A DNA stretch of 64,000 nt from Ceratothoa steindachneri (taxonomy: Eukaryota > Arthropoda > Malacostraca > Isopoda > Cymothoidae). This document shows, piece by piece, positions 1 to 9,849 of the stretch (its first letter is position 1; each line of letters starts with the position of its first letter). Position numbers and translations under genes: made by a program. The notes under the pieces are model-generated. The model made no database searches, was not told where the DNA came from, and saw nothing but the letters and a program-made list of their open reading frames with translations. The stretch covers positions 68,867,936 to 68,931,935 of the forward strand of contig OZ018330.1 in assembly GCA_963969495.1 (NCBI GenBank). The letters are read 5' to 3'.

Positions 1-6
1 GCAGAG

Positions 7-702
7 GTGTGGAAGCGAGTCAAAAGTATTCGGGGCAAGTTCTCGAAGGACCCCTCCTCCCGTTCTCCAGGAGAATGGAGCCAGATGGGCTCTAAAGGAA
101 AAAAAAAAATCCAGGAGAATGGGACAGCAATCTCGGACCCCGCGTCCGTGGCGGAACCCTTCGCGACCGCTTTTTCCGCATTCTCTAGCCGTGATGCTCC
201 GCCAGCATTCAATGCACGTCGTGACGTCGCGGAAGGCCACCGGCTGGACTTTACCTCCAAAGGCGGAGAACCCTTCAACCACAGGTTTACTGTCAGTGAG
301 TTGCGCTCCGCTCTTGGTACGTGCGCGGACACCGCCCATGGTCCGGACGATGTCCCATACGCCATTCTTCGACACCTGGGTGAGCGAGGCATGGCCTTTC
401 TGTTAGATTTGTTCAACAGGATCTGGGTGGAGGGTCTTCTCCCAGATTCCTGGCGAATCGCTACTGTGCTCGCCTTTCGCAAGCCGGGGAGAGATCACTC
501 TACTCCGACCGGTTTCCGCCCAATCTCTCTAACCTCTTGCGTGTGCAAGTTGATGGAGAAATTGGTAAATGTTAGACTAGCCTTTTTCCTGGACAGCCGA
601 GGCCATCTCTCTTCTGCACAGTGCGGCTTACGCAAGTTCCACTCCACGTCAGATGCTCTGGTCCGACTGGAAAATGCCGTCTGCGAGGCTTTCCTTAGGT
701 AG
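7..702 (+). pseudogene. ORF2 fragment: EN-RT linker and N-terminal half of reverse transcriptase (copy A)
   Basis: There are 231 codons open to a stop at 700-702. The first 100 or so residues are the linker after the endonuclease. Reverse transcriptase begins with GPDDVPYAILRHLG and continues through LPDSWRIATVLAFRKPG, the FRPISLTSCVCKLMEKLV block and the AQCGLRKFHSTSDALVRL block. These are the typical fingers/palm motifs of non-LTR RTs. The stop comes from a 1-bp insertion in CTTAGGTAG where sister copies read CTTCGTAG, and the protein resumes in the next frame with RQQYATVFLDLEKAYDTAW. The A-rich stretch near 102-109 also looks like a local insertion. No promoter is expected inside this fragment. 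Confidence 0.85.
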
Positions 703-1700
703 ACAGCAATACGCCACGGTGTTTTTAGATCTGGAGAAGGCCTATGATACCGCATGGCGATACGGTATCATGGAAACTCTCCACACGATGGGGGCGAGGG
801 CACGCCTCCCAAAGTTTATATCTGAATTTTTGCGAGATAGTCGATTCCGCGTATAGGCGGGGGGGAGCCCTCTCCGGCCCAAAGGAGCAGGAAGAGGGTT
901 TCCCGCAGGGAAGTGTCCTCAGTGTCACACTCTTTGCCCTGAGCTTCAACGGCATTACCTCTGTGGTGCCAGAAGATGTTCTCGCTACGCTCTACGTGGA
1001 CGACCTTTCGATCTTTTTTGGCGCGGCCCAGATGCCAACTCTGGAGCGTCGACTCCAACAGGCATTGAACCGCATCTCTCGCTATGCCGAAGCGCACAGG
1101 TTTCGGTTTTCTTTGGCCAAGACTAAGGTGGTGCACTTCTGCCTCCATCCACGTGCCCACCCTGACCCAGATTTGTTTCTTAATGGGGTGAGCCTTGATG
1201 TGGTGGAATTGCACCTTTTCCTTGGTCTTGTATTCGACCGACGCCTCACCTGGGAGGCTCATATTCGCAGCCTTAGGGTCTCTTGTACCCGCGCCATGGT
1301 TATTCTCCGTTCCGTGACGTTCAGCGCTTGGGGCGCTGATAGGGCTACTGCCTTACTTTTTTATCGATCCTTTGTTCGTTCGAAGCTTGACTACGGATGC
1401 GAGTTTTATGCATCCGCAGCCGAGCGCTTATTGCGGAAGGTGCATTCGATCCACCACACCGGCCTTCGCCTTGCGACCGGTGCCTTCCGCACTTTCCCCA
1501 TTGAGAGCCTGTTGGTCGATGCTGGGGAGATGCCAATCGCTCTGCGCCGCGTGCAGTGCATCACTCGCCTGTACGCGCGAGCCCGGCGCCTCCATCAGTC
1601 GCCAACAGCTTTCACTGCATCCGCAGTGATCTCGATGGTGCCTATGCCGCCGAGAGACACCAGTCATACCCCAGGAAACTCCTTCGAGAGCTATATATAG
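703..1700 (+). pseudogene. ORF2 fragment: reverse transcriptase palm and thumb (copy A)
   Basis: The palm motif A block (FLDLEKAYDTAW) is in one frame up to about 856. The rest is in the next frame up to 1700: GFPQGSVLSVTLFAL, then the intact catalytic LYVDDLSIFF, followed by the KTKVVHFC and FLGLVFDRRLTWEAH blocks of the thumb. A linker with RSKLDYGCEFYASAAERLLRK and LRLATGAFRTFPIESLLVDAG follows, characteristic of this RT family. The frame ends at a TAG at 1698-1700 where sister copies read through into the RNase H region. The catalytic YVDD survives, but the frameshifts rule out a working enzyme. Confidence 0.85.
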
Positions 1701-1758
1701 CTCTCGGGCGGGTGGCGCCCCTGGTCTGCCCAGGACGCGACCCTGGAGGGTACCACAT

Positions 1759-2361
1759 TTGGCTATTTGTTGCCACGCCTCTGCTCCCAAAGCTTGTACT
1801 GCGTCGGGAGTATTGCGTTCGACCATTTTGGAGCACACCTCTTGTCACGCTGGAACCGTGCCAGTGTATACGGATGGCTCCAAGTCCGAAGAGGGGGTCG
1901 GCTTCCACGCCGTATCCCCTCTGTTTGAAGTCAGCGGGGCTCTGCCAGGCGCTGCGTCTGTCTTCACGGCTGAACTGGTCTCAATACACCATTTGGTAGG
2001 GGAGATTACGCGACGTGCCCGGTTCGGAGACCGGATTGTGATCTATAGCGACTCACAAAGTGCCTCGAGTGCTCTCGGGGCATTGGAATCTCCGCATCCC
2101 CTGGTTCGCGATATCCGTGACGCCACGGTTTTTGCGAGCCGGGCGGATGTCGAGATTATTTTCTGCTGGGTTCCTGGACATGTAGGAATTTCGATGAATG
2201 AGCGCGCCAAAGAGTCCGGGATGACTCTGCGACCAGACCAGCGTTTCGCTCTTCCTCACAACGATGACATGGCAAGAATACCAGCTGCTCTTCGAGCTGC
2301 TTGGCACAGAAGATGGGAGACGGTCGAAGGGAACTTAAATTTTCGTCCTATTGCGCCGTGA
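1759..2361 (+). pseudogene. ORF2 fragment: RNase H domain (copy A)
   Basis: There are 200 open codons containing a type I RNase H: VPVYTDGSKSEEGVGFH (first Asp), VFTAELVSIHH (Glu), IVIYSDSQSASSALGALES (second Asp), then DVEIIFCWVPGHVGISMNE near the C-terminus. All the acidic catalytic positions seen in sister copies are kept here. It ends by frameshift at FRPIAP. The continuing C-terminal tail, with CVV..VRRILVEC-like Cys/His spacing and the RYRLSPVLGTSSC block, lies in other frames to about 2660. In this family RNase H removes RNA from the cDNA hybrid during target-primed reverse transcription. Confidence 0.85.
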
Positions 2362-2892
2362 CTGTTCCCATGGACCTACCCCCCAATCCCGCGAAGGCTT
2401 AAGGTTCTTTTCTGAATTGGACACACTCCCGGGACTCATCGCCATTTGATGGAGAGCTCGCCGGCGCCCTACTGGGAAGACTGTGTTGTCCCCCAGACTG
2501 TTCGGCGCATTCTTGTTGAATGTTCCAGTCTGGGCGATCTCTGCGCACGTATCTGTTCCGCTATCCGGATGGGCAGGGTCGCTACCGCCTGTCCCCTGTA
2601 CTCGGGACTAGCTCGTGCTCATTAATTGGTGGACTTATAGAGTTTTCGGGGGAGGCCGGCCTTCTCTACTTTTTTTTTGTTGTTAACTTTCTAGGTCGCA
2701 CGTTCCTGCGTCGGGGCGTGGGGACCTCCCCGCGACGCCAGAGCTGGTTTCCTCCTCGTTGCCATTTTCCCTTTTTTATGTTGTTTTTTTGCATATTATT
2801 TTAAAGTACCCTAGTGCTAGGCTGTCGTGATTGCGTCGACTTGTGCCCAAGTGTGTAGTTGCCAGATAGGCTAATAAAAAAAATAAAAAAAT

Positions 2893-3766
2893 CGCAGGCT
2901 CATATTCGCTGCTTTAGGGTCTCTTGTACCCTCTCCAGGGACCTTCTTCATTTCGTGACGTTCACTACCTGTGGTGTTGAATAGAACTACTGCCTTGATT
3001 TTCGACGATCCTTTGTTCGTTCGAAGCTTGATGACCGATGCGAGTTTTCTGCATCCGCAGCAGATTGTCTATTGCGGGTAGTGGACTCGTTGCACCCTGT
3101 TCTGGGCGACCAGACCATCTTTTCGCTCTTCCTCACACCGATTACATTGCAGGAATATGAGCTGTCCTCCTGGCGGCTTGACATAGAACATGGGAGACGT
3201 TCGAGGGAAATTTAAAGTTACATGCCATTGCGCCGCGACTGTTCCCATGGACCTACCTCACAATGCCGCGACGGCTTCTGGCTACTTTTTGTCATCGAAT
3301 TGGACACACCCACCGGACGCACCGCCACTTGATGGAGCCCTCGCCTGCGCCTTATTGTAACGACTGCGTTGTTTCTCCCCCAGACTCTTCGGCACATTCT
3401 TGTTGAATGTCCCAGTCTGGGCGATCTTCGCGCACGTTATCTACCGAGATTAGCGGGTCGTGCACACAGACTAGTAGACTGTACACGACTCCTCATCTAC
3501 CTTATTTGATTAGTTTTTTTTTTCGTAGGTCTAATGTTCCTGCGTCGGAGGGAGGCGGTCCTATCCCCGACGCGGGAGCGAGCCTCGCCTTTTTGCTTTG
3601 TTTTCTTGTTATTTTTTTAGCCTTTGTCCTTTTTATCCTTGTGTATTGTTATTTATATATTGTTATTTGTTGTTTTTTAATATAACCTAGTAGTAGGCTG
3701 TGTTCTGTACGGCTTTTTATGCCCAGGTAAACAGTTGCCAGCTGAGCTCCCAAAATGAATAAATAA
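2893..3766 (+). mobile_element. Non-LTR copy B, internally deleted
   Basis: It opens with the thumb block (GCTCATATTCGCTGC, as in the LTWEAHIRSLR segment of sister copies). At about 3090-3100 it jumps to the segment just after RNase H (TTTTCGCTCTTCCTCACACC), losing the RNase H core. It then runs through the C-terminal Cys/His tail, with CCCAGTCTGGGCGATCTTCG near 3411, and the 3' UTR. The A-rich end is near 3755-3766. Confidence 0.75.
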
Positions 3767-3770
3767 TAAA

Positions 3771-4060
3771 CATTCTGGACATTTGGGAATTGGTGGGAAT
3801 GAGTGCGCCATATAGTCCCCGACGACTACGCTACCACACCACTATTTCGCTCTACCTCACACCGATTAAAGGGCAGGAATCAAGGCAGCCATCTGGGCTC
3901 ATTGACAAGGAAGGTGATAGACGGCCGCGGAAAATTTAAAGTTGCGTGCCATTGCGCCGTGACGGTTTCCCCTCAGAGCCTGCCTCCTCTCTCTCTCTTT
4001 TCTTTGCTTTGCTCGGTTATAGCTACTTTTAAAGTAGCCGAGCACTGGGCTGAAGTTTTA
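3771..4060 (+). mobile_element. Non-LTR copy C, short degraded RNase H to C-terminus fragment
   Basis: TTCTGGACATTTGGGAATTGG matches the WVPGHVGI codons of RNase H. Then follow the TTTCGCTCTACCTCACACC and GTTGCGTGCCATTGCGCC segments. After about 3975 only a diverged remnant of the 3' UTR is visible (CTACTTTTAAAGTAGCC near 4021). Confidence 0.6.
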
Positions 4061-4345
4061 AATTATGACATCTTATGACATGGGCGTGTTAAAAAAATGC
4101 ACACCTAAGGCAAAATCTACAGTTAGCTGCATGTTCTGGATCCATCCGGATCCACGTCCGGTAGGCTGAGTTGGTGAAGGCTGCTGCCCTAGGTGCTGGA
4201 CCCTAGGAATGCACAACCTCAGTAACTGTTAGGATGCTCCCAACCCTTGCATTTTCGAAGTTACACCATGAAATTCAGTTTGTGCAATTCTCGTTTCTTG
4301 TACTGCTAAATTGAACACCCCCCCTCCCCTTTTTATCTTTCAAAG

Positions 4346-4543
4346 GTGCTTGAGTGTGTTCGGCTGCCGCTGGTCAGCCCTTATTTTTTGGTAGATGTTG
4401 TTGAAGCCGAGAATGCAGTTCGATCCTCTCCCGAATGTAGGCTGCTAGTGGAAGAAGCACGGCTTTTTCATCTCCTTCCCGATAGAAGGCAACATATTAC
4501 CTCGCCCAGGATCAGCCCCAGAAAGAATTCCAACACAACCATG
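4346..4543 (+). CDS. Kelch-like (KLHL) gene, exon encoding end of BACK domain
   Basis: The exon has 66 codons, bounded by CTTTCAAAG and GTATGC splice signals, phase 0 at both ends. The protein includes VLECVRLPLVSPYFL, VDVVEAENAV, CRLLVEEARLFHLLPDRRQ and then a basic linker TSPRISPRKNSN. This is the C-terminal part of a BACK domain, which in KLHL proteins links the BTB domain to the Kelch propeller and helps hold cullin-3. KLHL proteins usually act as substrate adaptors of CUL3 ubiquitin ligases. The BTB exons should lie upstream, outside the window. The next exon, 213 bp away, opens the first Kelch repeat in the same frame. I do not assign a specific family member. Base composition and clean frames contrast with the broken retroelements on both sides. 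Confidence 0.9.
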
Positions 4544-4756
4544 GTATGCAAACTTCTATTTTCTGATCAGTCACCTCCTCCTTGTCAATTGCGATATCAA
4601 TTTTAAAAACCTTGATGATCCATTATTTTGTTAGACATCTTATGTCTGCTTGTTCATACATGTTTTGGGAGAAATCATCCTTTTGTTTTTGTTTTGCATT
4701 GAAAGATTTAACTTTGGTTTGGGCTTCATTTTCGGGGTTGTTTTACTATCTTGTAG

Positions 4757-4869
4757 GTGATCGTTGCCGTCGGAGGAGAAGACAATAAGCTTGTTTTGCG
4801 GTCCGTTGAGTGTTACGACCCTCTGTCGCATAGCTGGAGAAGTCTTTCTTGCTTACCTTTTGCTGTGAG
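4757..4869 (+). CDS. KLHL gene, exon with Kelch repeat 1
   Basis: The acceptor is TTGTAG and the donor is GTAAAT. It starts in phase 0 with VIVAVGGEDNKLVLRSVECYD, a Kelch blade with its GG pair, then the conserved Tyr and Trp (ECYDPLSHSWRSL). It ends with two bases (AG) of a Ser codon completed by the T that opens the exon at 8191. The phase match across a 3.3-kb intron is good evidence that these two exons are joined. Confidence 0.9.
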
Positions 4870-5197
4870 GTAAATGAACTAATGTTTGTTGGGTCTTCTT
4901 TCTACATCTCTCTGATGTTGACAGTATTCCTACATGTAATAAACTCATGCCATGACTCTTAAATTATGTAAATGAAAAATATTATGATGTGACAGAACTT
5001 TGTGGAGTTAAGTTGTAGTAGAAGAATGTAAGATGCATTTCACAACATTTTATTTGTATTCTAGCGAAGATTATGAATTACTTCTATGTGATGGTTTGTG
5101 ACAGCAGTTTGGAGCAAGTATGAGAAAGTACTTAAAACTATTGTTTGTGTGTTTTGCTTGTATTTAGCTTCTTCAAGGCAATGAGATTATCTGGTAT

Positions 5198-5355
5198 AAT
5201 AGGGGTTTATATATGCTCAAACTATCTTAAACAGCTTTGGCTGGACGTCCACTGACTGAACTATATATAAAAATTTCAACACAAGCACAGAGAATCAGAA
5301 GAAAATACCCAGCTGAACTGTTTGTGTTCTGATTGAACATATATAAACCCCTATT
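5198..5355 (+). mobile_element. MITE-like fold-back element in KLHL intron
   Basis: This is a 158-bp segment whose ends are inverted repeats. The left end AATAGGGGTTTATATATG is the exact reverse complement of the right end CATATATAAACCCCTATT, and pairing continues with mismatches for about 5 more bases. The interior also folds (CAAACTATCTTAAACAGCT against CAGCTGAACTGTTTG). There is no coding capacity. A target duplication is not clear, so the superfamily is open. Confidence 0.6.
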
Positions 5356-5639
5356 GGACTTCATAATATCAATGCCCCAAAGAAACTCAAGATGAGTGAA
5401 ATGTTGGCTTTTAAAACCTTCAATTTTTGGGTGGGGTGGGGGGGGGTTCTCCTATCCTTTCTTCTTAGTTCTTAGTCGCAAAGAAAAAATGCTCGCATTT
5501 ACATGGTGGGCGCACAATTCAACAAACTACACCACCAACTACCCACCCTCTCTATTCCTTCGCCCACCCCCAGAGATCTTAGGATTATTCCCGCTCCCAC
5601 TACTCCCAAATCCTGAACCAGAAAAAAAAAATACAACGC

Positions 5640-5880
5640 CTACACACACTTCACTTGGCATCTGGAGGAGTTTCATGTCCTGAGTGCAAAGTACCAAACT
5701 GCTGTCACTGGTTGACATGAACTCTCTGCACTTGGTGACAGAAGGAACTGTGTCCTCACCTGGACAGAGTTCAACCAATTAAAGACAGCCCAGCCCATAA
5801 CTGTGTTGAATTCTTTGAAGAAGTCTGAGAAAGTTGTTGGTGCACTTCCTTCTCCTCGCTCCCTTTCAGCATTCCTTTTT
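5640..5880 (+). repeat. Dispersed repeat family 1, copy 1
   Basis: It shares an ordered set of short blocks with 8725-8945, 8990-9205, 16125-16260 and 23925-24190. The blocks are a TGG.A/TCTGGAGGAG start, CCTGAGTGCAAA, TTGACATGAACTC and GAGAAAGTTGTTGGTGCACT, followed by a C/T-rich tail. It is non-coding. Size and spread resemble a SINE, but I found no clear pol III boxes in it. Confidence 0.5.
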
Positions 5881-5934
5881 CTCTATGAATATCCTCACAA
5901 CCTTCTGTCTAGGCTCAAGGACCCCCAATGACAT

Positions 5935-6386
5935 GATGGCTTCAAGTTGCTTTCTGTTTGAATTGGGTATGTTAACGGGACGCATCACCATTTGATGGAT
6001 TGCTTGCCCGTACCTTATTGCGATGGTAGCGTTGTACCACAGCCTGTTCGGCACATTCTTGTTGAATGTCCCAGTCTGGGTGATGTCCGGCAACGTTTCT
6101 TGTCCCGGTACCGGGATGGGCCGGGTCGCTAACGCTTGTCCCTTATACTTGGGACGGGTTCGTGTACACAGACTGTTTACTACCTGACTTTTGGGACAAA
6201 AGGTTGGCCTTCTCCATTTTATTTGACACTTGCCTGCTTCTTTCTTGTTTGTTTTTCTTTTCTGTTTTTCTTTTGGTGGGAGGTTTTTGCGAATTTTAGA
6301 ATAGCTGATTACTAGCTTACAATTTTAATTTTGGCGACTTATGCCCTTGAAGGCAGTCGCCAGATGGGCGGAAAATAATGCACCCG
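5935..6386 (+). mobile_element. Non-LTR copy D, 3' end only
   Basis: This is a 5'-truncated copy starting at TTCAAGTTGCTTTCTG and covering the C-terminal tail (CACATTCTTGTTGAATGTCC). The 3' UTR hairpin GGCGACTTATGCC/GGCAGTCGCC is at about 6333-6364 and a short A-rich end follows. Several stops interrupt the coding part. Confidence 0.75.
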
Positions 6387-6404
6387 CTGGTTTGCAGTAA
6401 GTGT

Positions 6405-6620
6405 TAAGCCACTGCTGCCTCGAGCCAGCAGGATGCGAGATTGTCTTCCGGTGGGTTCCTGGACATGTACAGAATGCAAGAAATGATAGTGCCAAACACT
6501 GCAAGGACTGGTTGATCATCCAGCGTTTTGCTCTTCCACACTGAATACAATGTAGATATCGCGTTAGCCCTCCTGGCTCCCTGGCCTGAAGATGGGCGAT
6601 GACCAATGGAAACCTACAGC
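6405..6620 (+). mobile_element. Non-LTR copy E, RNase H fragment
   Basis: GAGATTGTCTTCCGGTGGGTTCCTGGACATGTA-type sequence encodes the WVPGHV motif of RNase H. The TTTTGCTCTTCCACACTGA and GAAGATGGGCGATGACC segments follow. It is degraded and has neither 5' nor 3' end. Confidence 0.6.
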
Positions 6621-6734
6621 TGATGACCAGCAGGCAAGGCACTCTTTTAAATTCTAGGCCCCCCATTTCCTGTCTGGCAAGGGGGAAATAGGTGTAGAGT
6701 CATCCCTCATTTCCAAGTGGATATTACACAATTT

Positions 6735-7210
6735 AGGGTGTCTACTGCCCTTGAAATCCTTGAAAAGTCCTTGAATTTGATGAAAAAGGTAGATGGTCCT
6801 TGAATTTAAAAAATAAATCATTGAGTGATTGTTCAAATGGTTTTTCAAATTCAAAATTTATATACTTTTTAATGTCTATTAGTAAAATAGTAATATTTAA
6901 GTTAATCTACTCACTAATGTGAGTGAGCATATGTATGCTTTGGATGCATTCTATTTTATGATGGATGCTCGCAATACTTATGTGACTGTTGCTTGGATAC
7001 CTTGGTCTTGTTTTTTTTGCACTGGTGAGTTGATTTTGGTTATGCTTTGCTTATAACCCATTTTTCCCTTAAATACCTCACCTTCATCAATGTCCCATAA
7101 TGTTTATTGCACTTTTTTAATTTAAAGAAAAAAAAACAATGGCTAAAACCCATCCTTGATTATTTTTAAAAAGTCCTTGAATTCAAGATTACCAAACAAG
7201 TAGACACCCT
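6735..7210 (+). mobile_element. Non-autonomous DNA transposon with AGGGTGTCTACT termini
   Basis: The left end AGGGTGTCTACT and right end AGTAGACACCCT are exact inverted repeats of 12 bp enclosing 476 bp. Subterminal CCTTGAA(T/A) motifs recur at both ends (6751, 6761, 6771 and, inverted, near 7170-7185). There is no transposase ORF. I see no convincing target duplication, so I do not name the superfamily. Confidence 0.6.
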
Positions 7211-8190
7211 GCAACTACCCCACCCGGATGCAATCTTGGAGTGGGACCACCCCACTTGCATTTATTCCACAGGGGTTAAGTTGCAATAAATCTTTCACTT
7301 CCTAGCTGTTGCATGGACCACTAGCACACATTGGTGCTATAAAACTCCCATAGCATGCAACAGCCTCAATACACTCTAACCTGGTCCCTCAGGACAGCCT
7401 CACAGAATGCAAGGCCCTAATTAACCGTGGTAATGTTGTTGAGTCCTACAATGTAGGATCAGGCTTTTTACCTTAACTTCAGAGGCAGTTGGAGGGGAGC
7501 AGAGATATGCCATCTGCTCCTGAGGAGCTATAAACAACAACAACCCTAAACCTGCCTGCCATTGTCCTTCAACTTTTTGTCGTGGACCTAACCCTCACCT
7601 CTTCCCCCAAACCTCCAATATTCCCAAGGCTTCAGTTCACTTTTTGTCTTATTTGAATTGGCCACACACACGCAGGCCTTCATCTGGCACCTGATCCTCT
7701 TTCTCCCCCCATTTTTTTTCCTTTTCTTACTCTTAGTTGTTTTTTGTTCAGTTCTGTTATGCTCTTTTATGGCCATAAGTTTTTTTTTATTATTATCATC
7801 ATCCAGGGCTTTTTAAAAGCTTCAAGTGTGATGAAGCACTCTGCAATGACTGTTTGATTCTTCAAAATGTGTGTTAATTTTTAGTGAACATACCTGCCTG
7901 GAACAAGGATCATAGATTTCTTGAAGAAGCATCCCTCCTTCAATGAACTAGGTCTTTGTAAGCCTCGATTTTTGTTTTATTCTATTGTGTGCACATATTT
8001 GAATAATTAAATGTAACAACATAGGTTCGAGTATCACTGTTGTGTTGTGATGCACTTGTTGGTTGCCACTAATACAAAACCTTAAAATTATATAATATAT
8101 ATGGACCAGAGATTAACTCTCCTCCCTGTGGTATGGGTCGGCTCCTCGAAAGTGCAAACACATGGAGGTGATGTTAAATTTCCTTGGCAG
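7211..8190 (+). other. KLHL intron sequence without recognised features
   Basis: This is non-coding intron between the exons at 4757 and 8191. It has a poly-T tract near 7781 and C/T-rich stretches near 7590-7740, but no gene or identifiable element. Confidence 0.5.
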
Positions 8191-8345
8191 TAAACACGGT
8201 CTGGTGGTTTCTGGAGACAACATCTTGTATCTCTCTGGAGGAGAATTCCCCGATGGCTCCGTCACCCGCTGCTTGTGGAAATACGACCCTGTCCTTGATG
8301 AGTGGCACGATTCGGCACCAATGAAAAGTGCCAGGTCAGAATTGG
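8191..8345 (+). CDS. KLHL gene, exon with Kelch repeat 2
   Basis: The acceptor is CTTGGCAG and the donor is GTGAGT. The first base T completes the Ser codon begun at 4868. The protein then reads KHGLVVSGDNILYLSGGEFPD, TRCLWKYDPVLDEWHDSAPM and KSARSELG, a complete Kelch blade with GG, Tyr and Trp. One base (G) of a Gly codon is carried over to the exon at 12300. Confidence 0.9.
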
Positions 8346-8724
8346 GTGAGTTAGAGTGAGGTTTTCTATTTTGTGAGACTATTGGCCATTAGATTGCCAA
8401 TCCCTAGTAACCCAAGTAATTTCCTCTCTCTTGCTCAATTGTTACAATTGTCAAGTGAAGGAGTAGCACCACCTCCCACCTCGGTGCCCTTGATAAATCA
8501 AACTAAACTTTTTCCTTTACATTTTTTTTCCTTTTGTCTCTTCTCGCCAATCTTTCTTGGCCTGGAGGTAATTTTTGTAGGTTGGTTACTGACCACCTTT
8601 TATCCATTCATCCCTGGTCTGGCTATGTTAAATGCCTGCCTACTTCCTAAGCCTTCTCCCTTTCATAAATCCTCTCGAAGGGATCAGACCCATTGGTGCA
8701 TTCCACGGCCTAAGAGTCCCCCCT

Positions 8725-8945
8725 CCCCCGGGAAGGTACATTGTACCTGGTACCCTGAAGGCTGAAGGGTGGCGTGTCCTCCCAGGCTTTAATGACACTT
8801 GGGAATGCCAGGCTCACTAGGTTGAATTAAATTCTTTAACAGGGCCTGGGGAAGGTCTTGGTACATTCCCCCTCCTCTCTCCATGCACCCACTTTTTTCC
8901 CAAAGAGCATCTTCTATTTCTTTCCTCTCTCTAGAATTTGACCAG
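8725..8945 (+). repeat. Dispersed repeat family 1, copy 2
   Basis: It carries GGTACCCTGAAGG, then AGGCTTTAATGACACTTGGG, GGTTGAATTAAATTC, CAGGGCCTGGGGAAGGTCTT and a pyrimidine-rich tail. The block order is the same as at 23925-24190. Confidence 0.5.
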
Positions 8946-8989
8946 GACTTGAGGGATCCTTGTTATTGGGGTGCACATGATTGGAAGAT

Positions 8990-9205
8990 TGGCCCAATAA
9001 GCCCATCCCTCCACCTAATGGGCTGACCAACCTCTACATCTGTCCCCGCAAGGGGGTACCCTGTGTAACCTGTTACACTTGGTGCCTGGAGGAGCTGTAG
9101 GTCTTCCCAGCCTGAGTGCAAATCAGGGTTGATTTGAGCCCTCTGATGGGGCTTGGGAAAGTTGTTGGTGCGGTTTTCCCTCGTCCCATCCCAGTACTCT
9201 CCCTT
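8990..9205 (+). repeat. Dispersed repeat family 1, copy 3
   Basis: Blocks are GGGGTACCCTGTGTAACCTG, TTGGTGCCTGGAGGAGCTG, CCTGAGTGCAAATCAGGG and GGGGCTTGGGAAAGTTGTTG. This is the copy closest to an apparent consensus. Confidence 0.55.
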
Positions 9206-9848
9206 TTTATTATTATTAGCATTATTATTATTGCTGTCATTATTCTTATTATTACAAGGCAATGGCTTCACTATAAGATTAAAATTTAAAATCTAAAAAA
9301 AAAAAGCAGCCATTGTTAAATTTTTAGAAATTTTCTGAACTTTGCCAATTATAATAATTTTAAAAAGGAACTCTTAAACTAAATTTTTTCCCTTTCAAAA
9401 TATCACATGCTAAATATAGATTTATAGAAGAAGATATATAAAAATAAATTTTCTGAACTTCACCGTTTGTAATTCTTTGGGTTTTAAAAATTTCACAAAA
9501 TTTCAATACTTATATTTATTTCTGAACTTCACCATTTTGTTATTTGATATTATAAAAGAATTATTTGAAATAACTTTGATAAGAAAACATAAGTCATAAC
9601 CAAACTAGGATGAAGTTATTATTTAAATACTCAAAAAACTCCCTTTCTTAAATTATAGAATTAGTGATGATGATGATGATGATGATTATTTCATTATTTA
9701 GTATTATTTTTATATTATGATTATTTATTATTCTGTATTACTATTACTGGATATTATTATTATTAGAGCGATTATTATTTATTATTATTACAGCTATCCC
9801 CTCAACATCTTCCCACAGTTTTGTCCTAGGAGGACTGTTTGCACCATC
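9206..9848 (+). repeat. AT-rich intron with GAT and TTA microsatellites
   Basis: This is AT-rich non-coding DNA. (GAT)n lies at about 9665-9687 and degenerate (TTA)n at about 9690-9795, just before retroelement copy F. TTATTATTATTACAG also precedes the unit at 55843. Confidence 0.6.
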
Positions 9849-9849
9849 C

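Larger units (their letters stand above)
1..2891 (+). mobile_element. Non-LTR retrotransposon copy A (I/Nimb/Jockey-like), 5' end outside window
   Basis: This is the first copy of the family that dominates the window. In order it shows the endonuclease-RT linker, reverse transcriptase, RNase H, a C-terminal Cys/His tail, a 3' UTR and an A-rich tail at about 2873-2891. The reading frame changes near 697, 860, 1700 and 2360, so the copy is dead. The 3' UTR carries the family's paired hairpins (TAGCCTAGTGCTAGGC near 2806, and a GTCGACTTGTGCC/GTTGCC stem near 2846-2878). RNase H placed after RT is known in the I, Nimb, LOA and Jockey-group clades, so the exact clade is left open. Another fragment of the same family starts directly after the tail. 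Confidence 0.9.

Noticed and set aside
816..1262. 148-codon minus-strand frame, also seen at 61071-61505
   Set aside because: Mirror of the RT palm in two copies; no independent motif.
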